Shown here piece by piece: positions 1 to 6,142 of a stretch of 11,015 nucleotides of DNA. This stretch comes from Deltaproteobacteria bacterium (lineage in GTDB: Bacteria > Bdellovibrionota > UBA1018): positions 1 to 11,015 of the forward strand of contig JACQAU010000178.1 of assembly GCA_016194835.1 (NCBI GenBank), read 5' to 3'. Under the pieces are notes generated by a model. That model saw only the letters and a program-made list of their open reading frames with translations. It was not told the DNA's origin and ran no database searches. The translations under genes and the position numbers were made by a program. Positions within the stretch are counted from its first letter, which is position 1, and each line of letters starts with the position of its first letter.

Positions 1-296
1 ATCGGAACACTGGGTGGCACAGGCGAACGGCCAGCTCCACGTATTGGCATTTGCGAAAGCTCATAGTACCTATACCAAAGATCACTAGCTTGTGTAATAC
101 GCCCCCTGCCTCCAGCAAGGCATACAATAACATCTACTTTAGGAAGATGAACCCCATCTACAGTGTCTTTATATTCATAAATCTCACCTGCTGAGAAGAA
201 AGCAAACAAGAAGAACCCGAATAAAATCACTAATAGAAATAACAACGATGGTTTAAGAAATAACAACAATACTTTAAGTGCTTTTTTTACTCTCAT
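1..296 (-). CDS. DUF218 (SanA/YdcF/ElyC-like) membrane protein, C-terminus cut off by window edge
   Basis: Reading the minus strand from the ATG at 296 gives an open frame of 98 codons that runs off the left edge. Residues 1-8 are basic (MRVKKALK). Residues about 9-35 form one hydrophobic segment, probably an N-terminal membrane anchor. From residue 54 the sequence VDVIVCLAGGRGRI followed by A..LW..YY matches the start of the DUF218 domain, where a beta strand ends in a G-G-x-x-R loop. DUF218 proteins (SanA, YdcF, ElyC in E. coli) are linked to envelope and peptidoglycan or lipid-carrier processes, but their biochemistry is poorly known, so no precise function is given. No clear Shine-Dalgarno sequence precedes this ATG. 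It was chosen because it directly precedes the basic and hydrophobic leader. The gene diverges from rpmB. The missing C-terminal half holds most of the domain. Confidence 0.75.
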   Translation of the reverse strand, partial: MRVKKALKVLLLFLKPSLLFLLVILFGFFLFAFFSAGEIYEYKDTVDGVHLPKVDVIVCLAGGRGRITQASDLWYRYYELSQMPIRGAGRSPVPPSVP

Positions 297-310
297 TATT
301 ATACTTGCAA

Positions 311-338
311 TTGTTTTATAATTTTACTAAGTTATGCT
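311..338 (+). promoter_or_regulatory. possible promoter for rpmB
   Basis: The 68-bp divergent gap before rpmB is AT-rich. It holds a perfect TATAAT at 317-322, but with no good -35 element, and a weaker TTGTTT (311-316) / TATGCT (333-338) pair with a 16-bp spacer. Either could start rpmB transcription. This rests on consensus matching only. Confidence 0.3.
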
Positions 339-364
339 ATTAACTTTATAGGAAGAAAAAGTTT

Positions 365-592
365 ATGTCTAGAAAATGTGATTATTGTGGTAAAAAGCCA
401 TCTTATGGCAATCAAGTTTCTCATTCTAATATCGAAACCCGTACCCGCTGGTTACCAAATATAAAACGCATGAAAGCTGTGATAGATGGCCTTACCCGAA
501 CAGTCAGGGTGTGCACTCGCTGCATTCGCTCTGGCAAAATTACTCGTCCAACAAAAAGAGAATACAAGGCTGCGACTCTACCACAGACATAG
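365..592 (+). CDS. rpmB: 50S ribosomal protein L28
   Basis: The 75-residue product is ribosomal protein bL28, a component of the large subunit. It starts MSRKCDYCGKKPSYGNQVSHSN, continues with the conserved TRTRWLPN segment, and ends with VRVCTRCIRSGKI. Two CxxC pairs (C5/C8 and C50/C53) indicate the zinc-binding C+ form of L28. The opening Y/V-SHSN..T.RRW-type block is the family signature. The length is normal for the family. A purine-rich Shine-Dalgarno-like stretch (AGGAAGAAAAAG, 351-362) lies just before the ATG. It is transcribed away from the DUF218 gene. No terminator is obvious after it, and the next plus-strand item is a decayed small gene 21 nt downstream. The C- forms induced by zinc starvation lack the cysteines, so this is the zinc-replete type. 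Confidence 0.95.
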   Translation: MSRKCDYCGKKPSYGNQVSHSNIETRTRWLPNIKRMKAVIDGLTRTVRVCTRCIRSGKITRPTKREYKAATLPQT

Positions 593-613
593 TCTTATTA
601 CCCTAAAAATGAG

Positions 614-890
614 ATGGCTGAAGATCTAAAAGATTTACCTGAATTTGATTACGAAAATCCAGAAATGAAAGCCTGGATGGAGTAAGAGGAAGCCAGGCAG
701 CGCCAAACCCTCACGAACGTAAAACGGGAAGATGTCGTTGCATTTGTAGACCAACTCGTTCGCAGTGGTTGTGCTGTAAAGACAAAAATCTGAAATATTT
801 GGCCAACTGATTGGATTGTTTGTTACAGATGAATCTCGACTATTTATTTGGAGACCTTATAATACATACCAGCACCGAAACCAAAACTGA
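614..890 (+). pseudogene. decayed small gene of unknown function (in-frame stop plus frameshift)
   Basis: An ATG at 614 opens 23 codons (MAEDLKDLPEFDYENPEMKA...), ended by TAA at 683-685. The same frame then continues as coherent protein for 35 codons (EEARQRQTLTNVKREDVVAF...) to a TGA at 791. Around the A5 run at 784-788, removing one A moves the frame into KSEIFGQLIGLFVTDESRLF..WRPYNTY and on to a TGA at 888-890. Joined, the pieces give a soluble protein of about 90 residues: an acidic N-terminus, a likely helix, then beta-like hydrophobic and aromatic stretches. I do not recognise the family. The composition looks like real protein across both breaks, which is why I call it a pseudogene and not noise. 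The stop may be a CAA-to-TAA change. Sequencing error at the homopolymer could explain the frameshift but not the stop. No strong ribosome-binding site is visible. Confidence 0.5.
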
Positions 891-898
891 AACTGAAA
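875..898. repeat. short hexanucleotide tandem repeat
   Basis: Four 6-base units run CCGAAA, CCAAAA, CTGAAA, CTGAAA between the decayed small gene and the 3' end of ridA. The last two units are identical and the first two differ from them at two positions each or fewer. It ends just before the ridA stop codon at 902-904. Confidence 0.5.
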
Positions 899-901
899 CT
901 G

Positions 902-1294
902 TTAACTGCTATAAGCTATCGCTTCAATCTCTATTAATACATCCTTAGGAAGACGAGAAACTTCGACCGTAGAACGGGCTGGAGGAGAGTCCTTAAAATA
1001 AGCTGCGTAAATTTCGTTTACCTTGGGAAAATCATTCATGGATTTTAGAAATATCGTGGTTTTTACTACCCGACTCAAAGTACTTCCTGCACTCTCTATC
1101 ACAGCTTTTAAATTTTCTAAAACTTGCCTAGTCTGTGATTCAACATCCGCTCCCACTAACACGCCAGTATCGGGGCGAAGTCCAATCTGCCCTGAACAAT
1201 ATATAAACTGACCCGCTTGAATGGCCTGACTATACGGCCCAATTGGTTTTGGTGCATTACTTGTTAAAATAATTTTATGAGTTTCTGCGTTCAT
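902..1294 (-). CDS. ridA: RidA family reactive imine/enamine deaminase
   Basis: The 130-residue product is a full-length member of the RidA (YjgF/YER057c/UK114) family. RidA hydrolyses reactive 2-aminoacrylate and related imines or enamines to ketoacids plus ammonia, which protects PLP enzymes; it acts as a cytosolic trimer. Diagnostic stretches are GPYSQAIQAG (residues 19-28), SGQIG (34-38), NLKAVIESAG (61-70), VVKTTIFL (76-83) and PARSTVEVSRLPKDVLIEIE (105-124). The substrate-binding arginine is R107, equivalent to E. coli R105, and the catalytic glutamate is E122, equivalent to E120. Its ATG overlaps the maeB stop by 4 bases (ATGA), so it is second in a maeB-ridA operon and probably translationally coupled. 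RidA subgroup proteins without deaminase activity exist, but the conserved arginine argues for an active enzyme. Confidence 0.93.
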   Translation of the reverse strand: MNAETHKIILTSNAPKPIGPYSQAIQAGQFIYCSGQIGLRPDTGVLVGADVESQTRQVLENLKAVIESAGSTLSRVVKTTIFLKSMNDFPKVNEIYAAYFKDSPPARSTVEVSRLPKDVLIEIEAIAYSS

Positions 1295-3588
1295 AAATAA
1301 GGATTTCCCCGTGCTTTTCTGCGATGTTGAATCTCCATTGCCGTAAATGCTGTCATATTTACAACATCACTCACGTCAGAGTTTTGTTGTAAAACATAAA
1401 CGGGTTTATTCATTCCAACTAAAATTGGACCAATTGCTTCTGCTTGCCCAAGCCTTGTCATGAGCTTATATGCAATATTGCCGGATTGTAAATCAGGAAA
1501 TATAAGCACATTTGCATTGCCAGGTACTTTATTAAATGGAAAACTTTCTTTAGAAATTTCTGGAAATACCGCCGTATCCGCCTGCATTTCACCATCAACT
1601 ATTAAGTGTGGTGCACGTATTTTTATCAAATCAACTGCATTCTTTACTTTCAGAGCAAAAAAATGTGCATTAGAACCAAAATTAGAAAATGAAAGCATTG
1701 CAATGCGTGGTTCTGTATTGGTTAAGCTTTTTGAAAGCTCAGCAGTTTGAATAGCAATATCCGCCAATTCTTCTGCAGATGGATCAATATTTACCGTGGT
1801 ATCTGCAAAAAACATAACTTTCTTCTTTACGATTAACATATAAATCCCAGCTAAACGCGAACCTGGTTTGACTCCAATTACTTGGATAGCAGGCTTTAGC
1901 GTTTCGGGATAACTATGAGATATGCCACTTAATAATCCATCAGCATGCCCGGTTTCTACCATCATGGCGCCAAAATAATCTGTTTGCCGCATCAAAGATT
2001 TCGCCAATGCAAAAGTGACACCTTTCCTACTGCGTTTTTCTGCAAATTTTCTAGCATATTCTTCCCAGTTGTCACTATCAGAAGGACGAATGATTTTTAT
2101 TCCAGCCAAATCTTCTTCTAAACCAAGATCTTTGATGTTTTTTAAGACATTTCTTTCATTTCCCAGTAAAACCGGCTCTGCAAATCCTTCTTCTCTAATC
2201 ATGTGTGCAGCTTTTAAAATTTTAGGATGCTCCCCTTCGGTGAAAACTATTTTAGCCAAAACTCCTTCTTCTTCTGTCTCAGATTGCACACGTTTTTTAA
2301 TTCCTCGCATAACGGTATAACTTGAACCCAAAAGCGTTTCTAAGTGGTCTTTATATTGTGCAATATCCACCTTTTTTCTGGCCACCCCGGTTTTTATAGC
2401 TGCTTCTGCCACACTAGCCGCTACCCAAAGCAGTACTCTGCGATCAAAAGGTTTAGGAATAAGATAAGTTCTGCCAAATTTGAAGCTCTGACCACCATAA
2501 GCACGCGAGACATTATCTGGTACATCTTCTTTTGCAAGCTCTGCTAGCGCTTTTACAGCTGCCATTTTCATTTCTTCGTTAATACAAGTAGCCCGCGTAT
2601 CGAGAGCGCCTCTAAAAATAAATGGAAAACCTAAAACATTATTGACTTGATTAGGATAATCCGAACGCCCAGTTGCCATAATTGCATCAGGACGAACTTT
2701 CAAAACTGTCTCTGGTAAAATTTCAGGATCAGGATTGGCCATGGCAAAAATAATAGGGTCTTTATTCATGTTTTGAATCATTTTGGCAGACACAGCATCT
2801 TTTACTGAAACCCCGACAAAAGCGTCGGCTCCATCTAAAGCTTGAGCTATGGTTTTTTTTTCTGTATCAACAGCAAATTTTTCTTTGTAAGGGTTCATCC
2901 CTTCGCGTCGACCCTTGTAAATAACACCCTTTGAATCACACATCATAATATTTTCCCGCTTAACTCCGAGCTGTAAATAAAGATTTGCACACGCAATGGC
3001 CGCAGCACCTCCTCCTGAAAACACCACACGGACTTTCTTAATGTCTTTGCCGACAACTTCTATTGCATTCAAAAAAGCAGCTCCACTAATAACTGCTGTG
3101 CCGTGCTGATCGTCGTGAAATACAGGAATTTTAAGTCGTTTTTTTAACTCTTCTTCGATATAAAAACACTCAGGTGCTTTGATATCTTCTAGATTAATCC
3201 CTCCAAAAGTAGGCTCCAGCATTTCGCAAGCACGAATTACATCATTGGGTTCTTTTGCATTGAGCTCGATATCAAAAACATCAATGTCTGCAAATTTTTT
3301 AAACAAAACACCTTTGCCTTCCATTACGGGTTTAGACGCAGGCGCTCCAATATTGCCTAAACCTAAAACGGCTGTTCCATTTGAAACTACAGCAACAAGA
3401 TTGCCCTTAGCCGTGTATTCATAAATAAGTTCTTCTTTCTCTTGAATCATCCGACATGGCTCAGCAACGCCAGGCGTGTATGCCAGACTTAAGTCTTTTT
3501 GCGTAGATACTGGTTTTGTGGGAATAACTTCGATTTTTCCTTTTCTGCCTCTAGAGTGATACTCTAGGGATTCGTCATATAGTGTCAT
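1291..3588 (-). CDS. maeB: NADP-dependent malic enzyme with C-terminal phosphotransacetylase domain
   Basis: The 765-residue protein has the MaeB architecture: a malic enzyme (about residues 1-430) fused to a phosphate acetyl/butyryltransferase-like domain (about 440-760). The enzyme decarboxylates malate to pyruvate, making NADPH, in the cytosol. Visible elements are the catalytic tyrosine in LAYTPGVAEPC (Y37), the lysine segment GKGVLFKKFADIDVFDIELN (91-110), metal-binding NLEDIKAPE (132-140) and HDDQHGTA (158-165), the dinucleotide loop VFSGGGAAAIA (189-199), and ANPDPEI (284-290). The second domain starts near FTEGEHPKILKAA and holds FADTTVNIDPSAEELADIA. In MaeB this domain is generally regulatory (acetyl-CoA sensing), not catalytic. 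The length is normal. The start fits the family N-terminus, but no clear ribosome-binding site precedes it. It overlaps ridA by 4 bases and diverges from the envelope gene pair. Cofactor preference is inferred from the fusion type. Confidence 0.95.
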   Translation of the reverse strand: MTLYDESLEYHSRGRKGKIEVIPTKPVSTQKDLSLAYTPGVAEPCRMIQEKEELIYEYTAKGNLVAVVSNGTAVLGLGNIGAPASKPVMEGKGVLFKKFADIDVFDIELNAKEPNDVIRACEMLEPTFGGINLEDIKAPECFYIEEELKKRLKIPVFHDDQHGTAVISGAAFLNAIEVVGKDIKKVRVVFSGGGAAAIACANLYLQLGVKRENIMMCDSKGVIYKGRREGMNPYKEKFAVDTEKKTIAQALDGADAFVGVSVKDAVSAKMIQNMNKDPIIFAMANPDPEILPETVLKVRPDAIMATGRSDYPNQVNNVLGFPFIFRGALDTRATCINEEMKMAAVKALAELAKEDVPDNVSRAYGGQSFKFGRTYLIPKPFDRRVLLWVAASVAEAAIKTGVARKKVDIAQYKDHLETLLGSSYTVMRGIKKRVQSETEEEGVLAKIVFTEGEHPKILKAAHMIREEGFAEPVLLGNERNVLKNIKDLGLEEDLAGIKIIRPSDSDNWEEYARKFAEKRSRKGVTFALAKSLMRQTDYFGAMMVETGHADGLLSGISHSYPETLKPAIQVIGVKPGSRLAGIYMLIVKKKVMFFADTTVNIDPSAEELADIAIQTAELSKSLTNTEPRIAMLSFSNFGSNAHFFALKVKNAVDLIKIRAPHLIVDGEMQADTAVFPEISKESFPFNKVPGNANVLIFPDLQSGNIAYKLMTRLGQAEAIGPILVGMNKPVYVLQQNSDVSDVVNMTAFTAMEIQHRRKARGNPYL

Positions 3589-3617
3589 AATGGGGTTATG
3601 CTAGCATGCATTGCACG

Positions 3618-3648
3618 TTCAAAAAATAAAAATGCTACGCGTTATAAT
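3618..3648 (+). promoter_or_regulatory. possible promoter in the maeB / barrel-gene divergent gap
   Basis: The 159-bp divergent gap contains a perfect TATAAT at 3643-3648 on the plus strand, with only a weak -35 candidate (TTCAAA, 3618-3623; 19-bp spacer). It would give a leader of roughly 90 nt for the barrel gene. For maeB, a minus-strand TTGAAC (3622-3617) lies close to the gene, but its -10 match is poor. Confidence 0.3.
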
Positions 3649-3747
3649 TAAATTTATACACCTGTTATTTGGCACATAGCTTGCAATTCCTGCTACAGAA
3701 CGAAAGAAAATCGTGCTAATTATAAAGGGTAAGGGAAATATGAACTG

Positions 3748-5061
3748 ATGAAAGAGACCGAAATTCAAAGCCAAAGTCCAAAAAGAAGACTATTAACAAA
3801 CAAAAACTATTTTGTAGGTTTTTGTTTTTGTATGTTTTTATATTCTACACTTTCACATACTGATCAATACACGCACCCATTTGAAAACCACCTTGCACCT
3901 CATAAAACATTAACTTTTGAACCAGGATTTCAATTTTTTTCCACAAAAGAGAACTATGGCCCAAGCGGGAGCTTGACTACTCCTAGTAATTTAAAAAGCT
4001 ACACTAGGTTTGGATTTGATTTGCTATCCAGTTACGGATTAAATCCGCGGGTTAGCGCGTTTGCCAGGCTGACTTGGCTGAAAAATGAAATCAGTCATAA
4101 CACACTGAGCGGCAGCGCTTATGGCTTCGGAGACTCTACACTGGGCTTTACTGTCCGCGTCTTAAAATCTAACCCCAACCCATTTAGCAAAAAAGTTGTC
4201 CTAGACTTCCAATTGCAAACTGACATCCCACTTTATAGTAATAAGCAATCAAACCAAAATAATACACCCTTTCTTGGAGATGGGTCCTATGATCTGACAG
4301 GAGGATTATTATTAAATTTGCCACTTTTGCGGTCTCCAGAATCAAGTTGGATTATTTTAGGCGGTAGTGGAATCACTTGGCGAAGTGCTGGGTTTTCTGC
4401 GTCCGTTCCGTGGTCATTGGCCGTGCAATATGTACAGAGTGAACAGTTTTTTGCAGAAATAGGCGGGTATGGCTTTTATTCTTTAAAAACCGACCCCAAT
4501 GGCACGTCAGGAAACATAGCAAGTACCGGGTCTGGTGGAGGTGGCAGTTTTATCATAAACGCTATTAATCCATCTCTAGCTATGATTCGTGGGCAATTGG
4601 GTTACAACTTGAACGAAGACGTTGGATTTAAGCTAGCACTATCCAATTCAGTTTGGGGACAGGCAGCACCCTCAGGCCTGAACATCTTGTTTGGAATGAC
4701 TGCGCGGTGGCACTTTAAAAAATACAATGAGGCTCAAACACCGATTTCACCAAAAAAGCTCACCCCACAAGAATACGGGAAATCAAATCAGGGATTTTTA
4801 GACTACGCATTTGAAGCCAAAGTGGTGCGCATGAGTGACAGATTGAATTTAGTAAAAATCAACAAAGGCAGCCAAGACGGAATAGAAGTCGGACAAGTAT
4901 TTGATATTTTTTCTATCAAAAAGGATGGCACTGTGAACGAAATAATTGCCCGCTCGGAGTGTACCCATGTTAAGCCAAACGAAGCGGCTCTTAAAATTAC
5001 AGAATACTTTAAAGAAGTATGGATCGAAGAAGGATTTATTGCAAAAAGACCATTGCTGTAA
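3748..5061 (+). CDS. outer-membrane beta-barrel protein with C-terminal soluble domain
   Basis: The 437-residue protein has no family name I can give with certainty. Residues 1-38 look like a Sec signal peptide: basic KRR at 12-14, then hydrophobic 21-35. From about 55 to 323 it is rich in alternating aromatic/hydrophobic and polar residues with Gly, typical of transmembrane beta strands: FEPGFQFF, SYTRFGFDLL, AFARLTW, LDFQLQTDIPL, LAVQYVQ, FAEIGGYGFYSL, GQLGYNL. The last strand, LFGMTARWHF (314-323), ends in Phe like an outer-membrane insertion signal. A proline-rich linker (331-341) then leads to a soluble domain (about 350-437) with KINKGSQDGIEVGQVFDIFS and paired strands, resembling the FlgT C-terminal type of fold. 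The next gene follows after 47 nt, probably in one operon. A two-codon reading frame (AUG-AAC-UGA, 3740-3748) overlaps the start. Substrate and role are unknown. Confidence 0.8.
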   Translation: MKETEIQSQSPKRRLLTNKNYFVGFCFCMFLYSTLSHTDQYTHPFENHLAPHKTLTFEPGFQFFSTKENYGPSGSLTTPSNLKSYTRFGFDLLSSYGLNPRVSAFARLTWLKNEISHNTLSGSAYGFGDSTLGFTVRVLKSNPNPFSKKVVLDFQLQTDIPLYSNKQSNQNNTPFLGDGSYDLTGGLLLNLPLLRSPESSWIILGGSGITWRSAGFSASVPWSLAVQYVQSEQFFAEIGGYGFYSLKTDPNGTSGNIASTGSGGGGSFIINAINPSLAMIRGQLGYNLNEDVGFKLALSNSVWGQAAPSGLNILFGMTARWHFKKYNEAQTPISPKKLTPQEYGKSNQGFLDYAFEAKVVRMSDRLNLVKINKGSQDGIEVGQVFDIFSIKKDGTVNEIIARSECTHVKPNEAALKITEYFKEVWIEEGFIAKRPLL

Positions 5062-5108
5062 TGGAACAAATTATTGTAATATATAACCTATACTGGGGGA
5101 CAGCTTTT

Positions 5109-5849
5109 ATGAGAAAAACCATTTTTAGTTCAATTGCAATAATTTTAGTTTCTTATTTTATCTTTTTGCATCCCGCTCATGCTGCTAAATTTGCCAACCA
5201 GTTTGTAGAGTTCGAGCTCCCCCCACAATGGCAATGCAATCTAGAAGGGGCAGAGTGGGTTTGCCAAAGTGCTATTGAGTCAAAAAAAAGAGAAGCCATT
5301 ATTGTCCTAGCTGCAAAACTCAAGGGCGATCAAGACAGCCTTGATCAATACCTGACTTATGTAAAAAAACCAAAAAGCTATACCAGTATTCACGGAAAAC
5401 CAATTACTTCAGTACCAAAACATGCAACTACAGTAGATATCAATAGCCACCCATGGGTAGATGCTCTGCATATAGATTCGGAAATACCGGATTTTTACAC
5501 TCGCTACCTGGCTACTGTGAAAGCAGATATTGGTGTACTTGTGACTTATTCGATCAATAAAAATAAATATAAAGAGTACTCTTCTGATTTTGAAATCATG
5601 ATAAAAACATTAAAGGTCTTTAGAAAACCGGGTGGTATTAATGTCGCTCCATCTGATAAAAATCTACTCCAAAACCCGATTCCTCCTAATGTTTTACAAG
5701 ACACCGTGTTTCAGCCACCAGCCGAAGGCGGCTCTGACGTCGCAGAACCCAAGAAAGCAAAAAGCACATCTGATGAGATGCTATTTTATATCATTTTAGC
5801 AGTAGCGCTTGTAGTGCTATTTATAATATGGAGAAGACGTCGAAATTAG
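5109..5849 (+). CDS. exported protein with C-terminal membrane anchor, function unknown
   Basis: The best start is the ATG at 5109. It follows a GGGGGA ribosome-binding site at 5095-5100 and directly opens a signal peptide (MRKTIFSSIAIILVSYFIFL, then HPAHA with cleavage likely after A25). Upstream in-frame codons reach back into the barrel gene but add no sensible sequence. The 246-residue precursor has a globular region (about 26-172) starting FANQFVEFELPPQWQCNLEG, with two cysteines, C43 and C52, that could form a disulphide. A low-complexity Pro/Asn/Lys linker (about 173-222) is followed by one hydrophobic helix (224-241) ending in WRRRRN. This implies a periplasmic domain tethered to the inner membrane with a short cytoplasmic tail. 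The helix plus arginine tail superficially resembles sorting signals, but no LPxTG, PEP or GG motif precedes it. I do not recognise the family. It is probably co-transcribed with the barrel gene. Confidence 0.78.
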   Translation: MRKTIFSSIAIILVSYFIFLHPAHAAKFANQFVEFELPPQWQCNLEGAEWVCQSAIESKKREAIIVLAAKLKGDQDSLDQYLTYVKKPKSYTSIHGKPITSVPKHATTVDINSHPWVDALHIDSEIPDFYTRYLATVKADIGVLVTYSINKNKYKEYSSDFEIMIKTLKVFRKPGGINVAPSDKNLLQNPIPPNVLQDTVFQPPAEGGSDVAEPKKAKSTSDEMLFYIILAVALVVLFIIWRRRRN

Positions 5850-5852
5850 TTA

Positions 5853-6141
5853 AGTGCTTATTCCTTTGATACAGCAAACAAAATCTAGTGGTTTGTAACA
5901 TTAATTTATTTAAAGTCAGCTCTGATATTTTTAAAATAATTTTGTGAGAGAAGGCCTTGGGGGAGCCAGAGATATAATGCCGCGAATCGCACCCATGGAT
6001 GGCCAAGGGGGCCCCAGAGGCAGGATGCCGCGCCTGAGCGAATAAAATTATTTTAAAAATATTCCAACTAAACTCTATAAGAAATTAAGGTTTCAGTGTA
6101 CTAGCACAATTGCTGTCTGCTGTGTCAAAGGAATAAGCACT
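5853..6141. repeat. 289-bp interrupted inverted repeat with GC-rich core (MITE-like or bidirectional terminator)
   Basis: The gap between the convergent exported-protein and M16 genes is filled by an inverted repeat. The outer ends are near-identical: AGTGCTTATTCCTTTGATAC at 5853-5872 against the reverse complement of 6122-6141, differing by one base. The inner ends are identical over 19 bases (ATATTTTTAAAATAATTTT, 5925-5943 and the complement of 6044-6062). The middle of each arm is diverged but alignable, including AACATTAATTT against AACCTTAATTT. The arms enclose a GC-rich 100-bp core unlike the AT-rich surroundings. The ends sit 3 nt after one stop codon and 1 nt before the other. It could be a non-autonomous mobile element, a structured RNA or a bidirectional terminator. 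No transposase gene is present. Confidence 0.75.
5953..6032. repeat. two imperfect 32-bp direct repeats in the GC-rich core
   Basis: Positions 5953-5984 and 6001-6032 align without gaps with 24 of 32 bases equal and a period of 48. Both begin GGCC..GGGGG, share CCAGAG, and end ATGCCGCG. The second copy also contains the self-complementary GGGGCCCC (6008-6015) and a small hairpin GGCA-GGA-TGCC (6019-6029). Confidence 0.6.
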
Positions 6142-6142
6142 A

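Noticed and set aside
614..793. Stop-codon readthrough or recoding of TAA at 683-685
   Set aside because: A second break (frameshift at the A5 run) is needed to complete the protein, so decay or sequence error is simpler than recoding.
1023..3424. Plus-strand open frames of 62-101 codons opposite ridA and maeB
   Set aside because: They overlap conserved enzymes on the other strand and have no independent support.
5019..5108. Extended N-terminus of the exported protein starting inside the barrel gene
   Set aside because: The added 30 residues overlap the barrel coding region and would bury the signal peptide; the ATG at 5109 has a good GGGGGA site and directly starts the signal peptide.
5224..5849. 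Sortase or exosortase substrate
   Set aside because: The C-terminal helix and arginines fit superficially, but no LPxTG, PEP or GG motif precedes the helix.
5821..6006. 61-codon minus-strand open frame inside the inverted repeat
   Set aside because: It lies within the palindromic arm and GC core, has no ribosome-binding site or recognisable domain, and is best explained by the repeat.
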